In this document: positions 1-5,473 of the stretch, one piece after another
How the letters are laid out: each line of letters starts with the position of its first letter
How positions within the stretch are numbered: the stretch's first letter is position 1
Origin: an uncultured Anaerotruncus sp.
GTDB lineage: Bacteria > Bacillota > Clostridia > Oscillospirales > Ruminococcaceae
NCBI RefSeq assembly: GCF_902490045.1
Contig: NZ_CABUCJ010000111.1
Span: 1 to 7,754, forward strand
Direction: 5' to 3'
DNA length: 7,754 nt
Notes under the pieces: model-generated
Told to the model about the DNA's origin: nothing
Seen by the model: the letters and a program-made list of their open reading frames with translations, nothing else
Database searches by the model: none
Translations under genes and position numbers: made by a program

Positions 1-87
1 TGGTGCGGGTAACAGGACTTGAACCTGCACAGCCTTGCGACCATTAGAACCTGAATCTAACGCGTCTGCCAATTCCGCCATACCCGC
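1..87 (-). tRNA. tRNA-Leu, anticodon CAG, with encoded CCA end
   Basis: Read on the minus strand this is a complete class II tRNA. The 7-bp acceptor stem pairs GCGGGTA (81-87) with TACCCGC (5-11), followed by discriminator A and a genome-encoded CCA at positions 1-3. The anticodon stem is TTAGA/TCTAA around the loop TTCAGGT, giving anticodon CAG (plus-strand 51-53), which reads the leucine codon CUG. The D-arm (GGCGGAATTGGCAGACGC), the long variable arm and the T-arm (GCAGG, loop TTCAAGT, CCTGT) all fit tRNA-Leu. It has its own strong promoter at 122-150. The gene ends exactly at the window edge, so any following tRNAs or a terminator are not visible. Confidence 0.96.
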
Positions 88-92
88 ATATC

Positions 93-116
93 AGCACGAT
101 TCTGAACAATCGTGCT
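93..116 (-). other. hairpin forming the 5' leader of the tRNA-Leu transcript
   Basis: AGCACGAT (93-100) and ATCGTGCT (109-116) are perfect 8-bp inverted repeats around an 8-nt loop. On the minus strand the hairpin begins 5 nt after the -10 box, so the predicted +1 (about 116) is the first base of the stem. Only 5 nt (88-92) separate it from the mature tRNA 5' end. No U-run follows on the minus strand, so it is not an intrinsic terminator for the upstream genes. It could be an RNA stem at the extreme 5' end of the precursor, or a DNA dyad bound by a regulator. The pairing is seen directly; the role is inference. Confidence 0.6.
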
Positions 117-121
117 TGATT

Positions 122-150
122 ATTATATCATCGGGAATCTGGCTTGTCAA
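122..150 (-). promoter_or_regulatory. consensus sigma-A promoter for tRNA-Leu
   Basis: On the minus strand TTGACA (plus 145-150), a 17-bp spacer, then TATAAT (plus 122-127). Both hexamers match the housekeeping consensus at 6/6 and the spacing is optimal, as expected for a strong stable-RNA promoter. It lies between the 3' end of the ApgM-like gene (169) and the tRNA. No terminator separates the two, so read-through from the thrC unit could also reach the tRNA. Confidence 0.88.
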
Positions 151-168
151 CCGCTTTTCCGGAAAATT

Positions 169-1389
169 TCAGATGCGTTCGTCGAGGAGGAGCTTCTCCA
201 TCAGGCGGTGCCCCTCGGGGATGAAAAGCCCCGTCTTCGCGGCGAGCGCCTCGGTGTAGGCGCTTGCGTGCAGCGGCGATTCGCGGTCGCTGCGGTAGAG
301 GACGAAGGGCACCGGGTCGCTGCTGTGGGTGCGGATGGACAGCGGCGTCGGATGGTCGGGCATCAGCAGGACGGCATAGTCCTCCCCGCGCTTTTGCAGC
401 GCGGGCAGCAGCCGTCCGAGGATTTCCCGGTCGATCAGCTCGATCGACCGGACCTTGTTTTCCACCTCGCGGCGGTGGCCGCATTCGTCAGGCGCCTCCA
501 CATGGATGTAGACGAAATCGCAGCCGTTTTCCAGCAGCTCGATCGCCGCTTCCGCCTTGCCCTGGAAGTTGGTGTCGACATTGCCGGTCGCGCCGGGCAC
601 GTCGACGCTGCGGAGCCCCGCGCAGATGCCGATTCCCTTGATGAGGTCGACGGCGGAGATGACGCCGCCTTTCACGCCGAACCGCTCTTCAAAGGAGGAG
701 AGCGCGGGACGCGTCCCCTCGCCCCAGAACCAGCAGCAGTTGGCGGGGCGCAGGCCGCGCGCGGCGCGCGCCCGGTTGACCGGATGGTCGCGCAACAGCG
801 CGTAGGAGCGTTTCATCAGATCGAGCAGCTGCCCGCCGTAGCGGCCCTTCGGGAGGTACTCCCGGACGGGCTTCAGCGAGATGTCGTGCGGCGGGGTGCA
901 GTCGGTGCCCGTTTCGGCGCGGCGCAGCACAAGGCAGTGGCGGTAGCTGATGCCCGGATAGAGGTCGCGCGCTTCGGTGTGGAACTCCCGGTTCAGGAAG
1001 TTTACAAGCTCGGTCGACTCGGCCGTCGTGATCTCATCGGACGAGTAGTCGACCATCGTCGCGTCCTCGAGCGCCCCCTCCTCCGAGAGGTTCACGAGGT
1101 TGCAGCGGAAGGTCACGTCGTCCGTCGCGAGCGGGATGCCCATGCTCACCGCTTCGAGCGGAGAGCGGCCGCTGTAGTAGATTTTGGGATCATAGCCCAT
1201 CACCGAGAGGTTGGCGGTGTCCGAACCGGGGGGCATCCCCTCGGGAACGGTGCGCGCCATGCCCACGGTGCCGTGCTGCGCAAGGAAATCCATATGCGGC
1301 TTGACCGCCGCTTCGAGCGGGGTTTTGCCGCCCAGCTCGGGGACGGGGCGGTCCGCCATGCCGTCGCCGAGCATTACCACATATTTCAT
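169..1389 (-). CDS. apgM: ApgM-type phosphoglycerate mutase-like protein, proposed alternative homoserine kinase
   Basis: This 406-residue protein belongs to the alkaline-phosphatase/metalloenzyme superfamily, in the archaeal-type cofactor-independent phosphoglycerate mutase (ApgM) family. Visible motifs are MLGDGMAD at the N-terminus (metal ligand D9), PPGSDTANLSVMGYDP at 53-68 (candidate phospho-acceptor S56), HVEAPDECGHRRE at 296-308 (D301, H305) and MPDHPTP at 343-349 (D345, H346), followed by H355. The length fits the family, about 400 residues. A subset of bacterial members next to threonine genes has long been proposed to be homoserine kinase (TIGRFAM 'proposed homoserine kinase'). Here the gene follows thrC by 30 bp, which supports that role, with phosphoglycerate mutase as the alternative. 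The start is ATG at 1387-1389. Upstream lies AGGA plus GGGTGATC (1392-1404), resembling an extended Shine-Dalgarno with one inserted base. Family is secure; substrate is inferred from context. Confidence 0.9.
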   Translation of the reverse strand: MKYVVMLGDGMADRPVPELGGKTPLEAAVKPHMDFLAQHGTVGMARTVPEGMPPGSDTANLSVMGYDPKIYYSGRSPLEAVSMGIPLATDDVTFRCNLVNLSEEGALEDATMVDYSSDEITTAESTELVNFLNREFHTEARDLYPGISYRHCLVLRRAETGTDCTPPHDISLKPVREYLPKGRYGGQLLDLMKRSYALLRDHPVNRARAARGLRPANCCWFWGEGTRPALSSFEERFGVKGGVISAVDLIKGIGICAGLRSVDVPGATGNVDTNFQGKAEAAIELLENGCDFVYIHVEAPDECGHRREVENKVRSIELIDREILGRLLPALQKRGEDYAVLLMPDHPTPLSIRTHSSDPVPFVLYRSDRESPLHASAYTEALAAKTGLFIPEGHRLMEKLLLDERI

Positions 1390-1419
1390 ACGATCACCCG
1401 TCCTGTCAAAATGGGGCGC

Positions 1420-2913
1420 TCAAACGCCCAGCCAGCCGCTTACGGCGTCCTTCATCCTTGCGGGCTCGACCGTCGCGGTAAACCGCTCGGTTTTGTCCTG
1501 AAGGCCCGCGAGCGCCTGAGGCGCGGGCTGTCCCGAGAGCTCCGACAGCTTTGCCAGCAGGGCGAAATCTCCGCCGTCCGCAGCCGTGTCAAAGGCCGCG
1601 GGCAGCACGCTGTTCGCGAATTTGAAGGGGCTCGCGGTGGAGGCGATGACTGTCGGCGTCCGGTCGCCGGTTTTGGCGGCGTAATTCCGGTAGACGTCCA
1701 CCGCCACCGCGGTGTGGGTGTCGCAGAGGTATCCCGTCTCCCGGTAAGCGGTGCGGATGGCCGCGGCGGTCGCCGCGTCGTCGGCGCAGCCCGCCGCAAA
1801 TTCGCTTTGCAGCTTTGCGAGGACGTCCGCCCCGACCGTGTATTTCCCCGTGTTGGCAAGCTCCTCCATATAGCCGCGCAGGACCTTGTCGTCCCGTCCG
1901 CAGAGCAGATAGAGCAGGCGCTCGAGATTGGAGGAGATGAGGATGTCCATCGAGGGGGAGGCCGTGACGAAGAAGCCGCGGTTGCGGTCGTAGGTCCCCG
2001 TCGTGATGAAGTCGGTGAGGACGTTGTTCCTGTTGGAGGCGCAGACGAGCTTTTTAACCGGCAGGCCGCAGTGCTTGGCGAAATAGGCCGCCAGGATGTT
2101 GCCGAAATTGCCGGTGGGCACCACGATGTTGATCGGGTCGCCGGGCTTCAGCTCCCCGGCGTTCAGCAGCTCGCAGTAGGCGGAGAAGTAGTAGGCGATC
2201 TGCGGGACGAGCCGCCCCCAGTTGATCGAATTGGCCGACGAGAGGATGTACCCCTTGCCCGCGAGCTCCTCGGCGTAGGCACGGTCGGTGAAGATCCGCT
2301 TGACGCCGTTCTGGGCGTCGTCAAAATTGCCCTCGGCGGCGAAAACCATGACGTTCTCCCCCGCCTGCGTGGTCATCTGGAGGCGCTGGATGTTGCTGGT
2401 GCCGCCGTCGGGATAGAAGACGCAGATTTTGGCGCCCGGCACGTCGGCAAACCCTTCGAGCGCGGCCTTGCCCGTGTCGCCCGAGGTGGCCACGAGGATG
2501 ACGACCCTTTTGTCGCAGCCGGTCTTGCGCAGCGAGGCGGTCAGCAGGAAGGGCAGCAATTGCAGCGCGAAATCCTTGAAGGCGCAGGTCGGGCCGTGGA
2601 AAAGCTCGAGGATATGGGCGTTTTCGTCGAGCCGGACGACCGGCGCGACCGCTCGGGGCGGAAACTTCTCCGGCGCGTAGGCGCGCGAGACGTAGCCGCG
2701 CAGCTCCTCTTCGGAAAAATCGGTCAGGAAGCGGGAGAGCACGGCGACGGCCCGGCCGGCGTAGCCGGTCTTTGCCATCGCCTCGATCTCCGCAAGGGAG
2801 AACTGCGGCAGGCTTTCGGGCAGGAAGAGGCCGCCGTCGGGCGAAAGCCCCGACACGATCGCCTGCGCCGCGCTGACGCGGTGTCCGCTGTCGCGGGTGC
2901 TGATGTAATCCAT
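1420..2913 (-). CDS. thrC: threonine synthase
   Basis: This PLP-dependent enzyme converts O-phospho-L-homoserine and water to L-threonine and phosphate, the last step of threonine synthesis, in the cytoplasm. At 497 residues it has typical length for the long bacterial class. The N-terminus (MDYISTRDSGHRVSAAQAI) is characteristic. GPTCAFKDFALQ at 107-118 carries the Schiff-base lysine K113, VATSGDTGKA holds the substrate-phosphate loop, GGTSNIQRLQM is at 170-180, and PTGNFGN at 266-272 is the PLP phosphate-binding loop. ATG at 2911-2913 is chosen because AAAGGAG (2924-2930) sits 10 nt upstream. A TTG at 2920-2922 would add three residues but lies only one base from that site. The gene heads a two-gene unit with the ApgM-like protein, which probably supplies its phosphohomoserine. 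A promoter is at 2972-3000. Confidence 0.95.
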   Translation of the reverse strand: MDYISTRDSGHRVSAAQAIVSGLSPDGGLFLPESLPQFSLAEIEAMAKTGYAGRAVAVLSRFLTDFSEEELRGYVSRAYAPEKFPPRAVAPVVRLDENAHILELFHGPTCAFKDFALQLLPFLLTASLRKTGCDKRVVILVATSGDTGKAALEGFADVPGAKICVFYPDGGTSNIQRLQMTTQAGENVMVFAAEGNFDDAQNGVKRIFTDRAYAEELAGKGYILSSANSINWGRLVPQIAYYFSAYCELLNAGELKPGDPINIVVPTGNFGNILAAYFAKHCGLPVKKLVCASNRNNVLTDFITTGTYDRNRGFFVTASPSMDILISSNLERLLYLLCGRDDKVLRGYMEELANTGKYTVGADVLAKLQSEFAAGCADDAATAAAIRTAYRETGYLCDTHTAVAVDVYRNYAAKTGDRTPTVIASTASPFKFANSVLPAAFDTAADGGDFALLAKLSELSGQPAPQALAGLQDKTERFTATVEPARMKDAVSGWLGV

Positions 2914-2923
2914 CGAAACCAAT

Positions 2924-2930
2924 CTCCTTT
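2924..2930 (-). promoter_or_regulatory. thrC ribosome binding site
   Basis: AAAGGAG on the minus strand, 10 nt before ATG 2913. It decides the thrC start in favour of this ATG over the TTG at 2922, which is one base away. Confidence 0.8.
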
Positions 2931-2934
2931 AAAC

Positions 2935-2953
2935 TGTGCGCCAATGACACACA
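2935..2953 (-). other. small hairpin in the thrC leader
   Basis: On the minus strand TGTGTG and CGCACA can pair (6 bp including one G-U) around a 7-nt loop, a few bases before the Shine-Dalgarno sequence. It is weak. No terminator-antiterminator pair, T-box or run of threonine codons is visible in the roughly 50-nt leader. It may only influence ribosome access, or be chance. Confidence 0.25.
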
Positions 2954-2971
2954 ACTGTATTCAACTCAACT

Positions 2972-3000
2972 ATCATAGCACATTCGCGCCGGTTTGAAAA
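2972..3000 (-). promoter_or_regulatory. promoter of the thrC unit, extended -10 type
   Basis: On the minus strand TTTTCA (plus 2995-3000, 4/6 to consensus), a 17-bp spacer, then TATGAT (plus 2972-2977, 5/6). TGC directly before the -10 box gives a TGn extended -10. The predicted start near 2965 gives a leader of about 50 nt. The -35 box abuts the hairpin at 3003-3034, so its T-rich bases also serve as that hairpin's trailing U-run. Confidence 0.65.
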
Positions 3001-3002
3001 GC

Positions 3003-3034
3003 CCAAAGGGAACTTTCGAGAAAGTTCCCTTTGG
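3003..3034 (-). terminator. 14-bp perfect hairpin, probable terminator of azlCD
   Basis: CCAAAGGGAACTTT (3003-3016) pairs perfectly with AAAGTTCCCTTTGG (3021-3034) around the 4-nt loop CGAG. On the minus strand the stem is followed by GCTTTTC, a modest U-tract, so it could end the azlC-azlD transcript about 140 bp after azlD. On the plus strand the next bases are AAACCC, so it is a poor terminator in that direction. The long perfect stem and weak U-tract also fit a dispersed intergenic palindrome; which of the two it is cannot be settled from one copy. Confidence 0.6.
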
Positions 3035-3172
3035 AAACCCTCAAAGCTTTTGGTTCAGGCAAAGCGCGGCGCTCCGTAAAAAATGAACCCGCAATGGATA
3101 GACGTTTTTACCGCGCCTTGCGGGAGGCGCCCGCACCCGCCCGCCGGCCTGGCATGGAGGCGGCGCGGAAGA
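3035..3172. other. gene-free spacer between azlD and the hairpin
   Basis: About 140 bp without a supportable gene. It holds a GC-rich stretch with short inverted repeats (GCGGG/CCCGC and CGCCT/AGGCG near 3118-3135) next to the azlD stop, and A- or T-rich blocks near 3078-3083 and 3105-3109. No promoter with both hexamers and no ribosome binding site followed by a credible reading frame was found. Confidence 0.5.
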
Positions 3173-3508
3173 TCAGACGAACACGACCTGCAGCAGAAAC
3201 ATGTAGACGGCGGTCGAGATGCCGATGGAGAGCAGGTTGTTGCGCTTCCAGACGTGGATGGCGGCGGCCAGGACCACGGCGATGATCTCGGGCGCGCCGA
3301 AGGGCGCGGCGGTAAAGCGGGTGTTCCGCAGGCAGTAGATGACGAGGATCGAAATGATCGCGAAGGGCAGGATGCGCCCGAGGTAGACGACCAGGCCCGA
3401 GACGGGGCGGTCGTCGCGGAAGACGAGGAAGGGCAGCGCGCGGCAGCAGACGGTGACGGCGACGACCGTCGCGATGACGGCAATCGCCTGAAGCGGACTC
3501 AGCGGCAT
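3173..3508 (-). CDS. azlD: AzlD-family branched-chain amino acid transport protein, small subunit
   Basis: This 111-residue membrane protein is the small partner of AzlC in AzlCD-type exporters, known in Bacillus for efflux of branched-chain amino acids and the analogue 4-azaleucine. It consists almost wholly of hydrophobic helices, roughly residues 6-28, 36-60, 68-88 and 92-111. CRALPFLVF at 21-30, PVSGLVVYLGRILPFAI and the basic turn VWKRNN at 86-91 are typical of the family. The ATG at 3506-3508 is chosen because AAGGAGG lies 10 nt upstream and the product starts at the family-conserved N-terminus. Longer in-frame extensions are arginine- and proline-rich and overlap azlC out of frame. The start overlaps the azlC stop by 10 bp, suggesting translational coupling. 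The true substrate here is not shown by the sequence. Confidence 0.92.
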   Translation of the reverse strand: MPLSPLQAIAVIATVVAVTVCCRALPFLVFRDDRPVSGLVVYLGRILPFAIISILVIYCLRNTRFTAAPFGAPEIIAVVLAAAIHVWKRNNLLSIGISTAVYMFLLQVVFV

Positions 3509-4260
3509 GATTCCGGCGCCTCCTTTCCATCCGGCGCGTCCCCGGCGGATTCCTCCGCCGGCGGGCCGATTTTCCGTTCGATCGTGCGGCGGCCGGCGAT
3601 GAGCACCGCGACGGTCAGCAGGAGCGCGGGCGGCAGGAAGCCGCCGGTGCCGAACAAAAGCAGGCAGGCCGCCGCGCAGGCGATCCCCACGAGGGCGGGG
3701 ATGTGGCTTTTGGCGGTGAGCCACTGCTCGACAAAGATGACGATGAAGAGGGCGGTCATCGCAAAGTCGATGCCCGTCGAGTTGAAGGGCACCAGCTCGC
3801 CGATCGTCGCGCCAAGCACCCCGCCCACGATCCAGTAGCTCTGGTTGAGGGCGGAGATCAGCAGGTAGAATTTCCCGCGGTCACAGCCCTCGGGGACCTT
3901 GACCGAACAGAGCAGCGAGTAGGTCTCGTCGGTGAGCGCGAAGACGAGGTAGGGCTTGACCTTCCCCAGGCCCTTGAACTTGTCGATGAGGGAGAGCCCG
4001 TAAAAGGCGTGGCGCGCCTGCACGGCGAGGGTGACGACCGCCGTCTGCGCCAGACCCACCCAGCCGGTGAGCAGTTCGACGAGCACGAACTGCATCGACC
4101 CGGCGTAGACGGTCAGGCTGCATCCGAACGCCCACAGGGCGTTGTAGCCCGCCTTCTGGAGCAGCAGGCCGAACGCCATGCCGACAAAGATGTAGCCAAA
4201 AAAGACAGGCGCCGTCGCGGTGAGCGCGGCGCGCAGGGTTCTGCGGGAATCCTTTGCCAT
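3499..4260 (-). CDS. azlC: AzlC-family branched-chain amino acid exporter, large subunit
   Basis: This is the 253-residue large subunit of an AzlCD permease in the cytoplasmic membrane. Several hydrophobic segments are visible, roughly residues 15-35, 41-64, 66-85, 104-118, 131-155, 164-181, 188-205 and 208-223. Family motifs are PVFFGYIFVGMAFG near the N-terminus, YAGSMQFV at 52-59, QARHAFYGLS at 81-90 and ALTDETYSL at 108-116. The C-terminal 25 or so residues form a hydrophilic, acidic tail. The start is ATG 4258-4260 with GAGG 8 nt upstream. The stop overlaps the azlD start by 10 bp. The gene has its own promoter (4298-4326) just after the terminator of the preceding sugar operon. No Lrp/AsnC-type azlB regulator accompanies it here. 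Confidence 0.94.
   Translation of the reverse strand: MAKDSRRTLRAALTATAPVFFGYIFVGMAFGLLLQKAGYNALWAFGCSLTVYAGSMQFVLVELLTGWVGLAQTAVVTLAVQARHAFYGLSLIDKFKGLGKVKPYLVFALTDETYSLLCSVKVPEGCDRGKFYLLISALNQSYWIVGGVLGATIGELVPFNSTGIDFAMTALFIVIFVEQWLTAKSHIPALVGIACAAACLLLFGTGGFLPPALLLTVAVLIAGRRTIERKIGPPAEESAGDAPDGKEAPESCR
3519..3525 (-). promoter_or_regulatory. azlD ribosome binding site inside azlC
   Basis: AAGGAGG on the minus strand, within the last codons of azlC and 10 nt before ATG 3508. It fixes the short 111-residue azlD and supports coupled translation of the two subunits. Confidence 0.8.
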
Positions 4261-4297
4261 GGAAAAAACCTCGAAACATCAGATTTTGATCTTTCCA

Positions 4298-4326
4298 ATG
4301 GTAGCACAACACAGCGCAAAATTCAA
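4298..4326 (-). promoter_or_regulatory. predicted promoter of azlCD
   Basis: On the minus strand TTGAAT (plus 4321-4326, 4/6), a 17-bp spacer, TACCAT (plus 4298-4303, 4/6). The predicted start is near 4291, giving a leader of about 30 nt before azlC. It lies in the only available gap, directly after the terminator at 4341-4376, which supports a separate azlCD unit. Confidence 0.6.
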
Positions 4327-4340
4327 CCGGAAGCGTGTAA

Positions 4341-4376
4341 AAAAACCGCGCGGACAGCCCTGTCCGCGCGGTTTTT
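4341..4376 (-). terminator. strong bidirectional intrinsic terminator of the sugar operon
   Basis: CCGCGCGGACA (4346-4356) pairs with TGTCCGCGCGG (4361-4371) around the loop GCCC, extended by five A-T pairs on the flanks (4341-4345 with 4372-4376). On the minus strand the GC-rich stem is followed by seven Ts (4345-4339), a textbook intrinsic terminator about 20 bp after the mutarotase gene. The plus strand also has a T-run, so it would work in both directions. Confidence 0.93.
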
Positions 4377-4396
4377 ATCTTTTTTGCACCGGGCGG

Positions 4397-4804
4397 TCAC
4401 GCGACCCCCACGGTGAGCAGGATGTTTGCAAAGACGCGTTTTTCGCCGGTGGAGATCGCCAGCCGGACCTTCGGCTCGCAGCAGGCGCCGTAGAAGGCCC
4501 AGCGGTCGAGCCCGTCGAGCGCCATCCCGCCGAGCAGGCGGGTGAAGTCGGCGAAAATTTCGGGGGTGCTGCCGTCCTCGGGCAGCATGACCTCCGCCTT
4601 TTCCACGTTGATGTTCTGGAGCAGCGTCTCGAGCACCTGCGTGACCTCGGGGACGCCCGCCGTCAGTCCCAGGTAGACCCTGTGCGCGCCGCCCGTTTTG
4701 GCGTCGAGCGGGTAGTTGCCGTCCGCGATCAGAATCTGGTCGCCGTGGCCGCAGAGGGAGATCGCCTTCATGATTTCCGGGTTGATACAGCCGCTTTTCA
4801 GCAT
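4397..4804 (-). CDS. RbsD/FucU-family sugar mutarotase (pyranase), closer to FucU
   Basis: Members of this family interconvert cyclic forms of sugars: RbsD for D-ribose, FucU for L-fucose anomers. The 135 residues match the family length. The N-terminus MLKSGCINPEI and GHGDQILIADGNYP at 19-32 carry the conserved H20 and D28. The C-terminus RWAFY...AISTGEKRVFANILL resembles FucU (R-x-x-FY then a TGE...N-ILL block) more than RbsD, as recalled from E. coli. F125 stands where the family usually has Tyr before the conserved N127. ATG 4804 is chosen because AGGAGG lies 8 nt upstream; longer versions run back into the SIS gene. It is the last gene of the operon, 19 bp after the SIS gene and before a strong terminator. 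It probably presents the right ring form to the kinase at 5474. Sugar specificity is inferred. Confidence 0.9.
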   Translation of the reverse strand: MLKSGCINPEIMKAISLCGHGDQILIADGNYPLDAKTGGAHRVYLGLTAGVPEVTQVLETLLQNINVEKAEVMLPEDGSTPEIFADFTRLLGGMALDGLDRWAFYGACCEPKVRLAISTGEKRVFANILLTVGVA

Positions 4805-4812
4805 GGCGCTTG

Positions 4813-4818
4813 CCTCCT
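4813..4818 (-). promoter_or_regulatory. ribosome binding site of the mutarotase gene
   Basis: AGGAGG on the minus strand, 8 nt before ATG 4804 and in the 19-bp gap after the SIS gene. It fixes the 135-residue product. Confidence 0.8.
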
Positions 4819-4823
4819 GTCGG

Positions 4824-5435
4824 TTATTTTTCGTTGTCACGGAGCTGGCCGAGCGTCCCGCCCGGATGCCACTTGACATACTGCTTCGGGTCAAGCCCGC
4901 GGTCCGCCTGCAAAAGCACGCTCAGCCGCTGGAGCACGAAGTTCTCCGCGAGGATCGAGGCACGGGGCGCGCGGTTGAGGGGGCCGCCCTCGCAGCACAC
5001 GCCCGCGAAGAGGTGCGCGGCGCTCTGTCTGGCCAGCCACGAATCGGGATTGCCCGAGACGCCGATCACCTCGCAGCCGTTATTTTTGATCGCGGTGACC
5101 GTCGTTTTCATCTCGGCGGTCTCGCCGCTGTTGGAGATGCAGATCACCACGTCGCCCGGCAGGAGCTGCCCGCAGGAGCCGTGCACCGCCTCGGTGCCGT
5201 GCAGGAAATAGGTGGGGGTGCCGGTGGAGGAGAGCAGCGACGCGCCGTAGCCGCTGACGTGGCCGGGCTTGCCGATGCCGGTGATGTGCAGGCGGCCGCC
5301 CTTCTGCCGGGAGGCGAGGATGATCTCCGCCGCCTTGACGTATTCGGCGTCCTCCACGCCGTCGGCAAACCGGTCGAACGCTTCGCGCGCTTTGGCGGTG
5401 AAATCGCGCATCGCCTGAATGGATTCCTGTTTCAA
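4824..5435 (-). CDS. SIS-domain sugar phosphate isomerase, arabinose-5-phosphate isomerase type without CBS domains
   Basis: This 203-residue protein is a single SIS domain of the KpsF/KdsD/GutQ group, which interconverts D-ribulose 5-phosphate and D-arabinose 5-phosphate. ITGIGKPGHV at 51-60, SSTGTPTYFLHGTEAVHG at 69-86, VICISNSGET at 97-106 and KWHPGGTLGQL at 188-198 follow the KdsD order. The four KdsD catalytic residues (K59, E111, E152, H193 in E. coli) appear to have counterparts at K56, E105, E149 and H190 with similar spacing. The C-terminal CBS pair of KdsD is absent, and Kdo synthesis is not expected in a Gram-positive. With a kinase and mutarotase alongside, a catabolic role is more likely. 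The start is TTG at 5433-5435 with AAAGGAG 10 nt upstream; the next ATG would lose eight residues. Another SIS activity, such as 6-phospho-3-hexuloisomerase, remains possible. Confidence 0.88.
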   Translation of the reverse strand: MKQESIQAMRDFTAKAREAFDRFADGVEDAEYVKAAEIILASRQKGGRLHITGIGKPGHVSGYGASLLSSTGTPTYFLHGTEAVHGSCGQLLPGDVVICISNSGETAEMKTTVTAIKNNGCEVIGVSGNPDSWLARQSAAHLFAGVCCEGGPLNRAPRASILAENFVLQRLSVLLQADRGLDPKQYVKWHPGGTLGQLRDNEK

Positions 5436-5445
5436 GCTGTTGTCG

Positions 5446-5452
5446 CTCCTTT
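5446..5452 (-). promoter_or_regulatory. ribosome binding site deciding a TTG start
   Basis: AAAGGAG on the minus strand, 10 nt before TTG 5435. The first downstream ATG (5411) has no comparable site, so the TTG start is preferred. Confidence 0.75.
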
Positions 5453-5473
5453 ATCGTAAATTCTGTTTCCGGA

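Noticed and set aside
2914..2971. A T-box or threonine attenuator in the thrC leader
   Set aside because: The leader is only about 50 nt, with one weak stem, no T-box sequence, no competing terminator and no leader peptide rich in threonine codons.
112..2997. A 961-codon open frame on the plus strand opposite the ApgM-like gene and thrC
   Set aside because: It runs antisense to two clearly recognised genes, has low-complexity arginine-, valine- and glycine-rich content typical of reverse frames in GC-rich DNA, has no recognisable domain, and passes through a promoter and spacer.
3509..3724. N-terminal extension of azlD to 183 residues
   Set aside because: The added segment is Arg/Pro-rich, lies out of frame inside azlC and lacks homology-like features. 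AAGGAGG at 3519-3525 supports the ATG at 3508.
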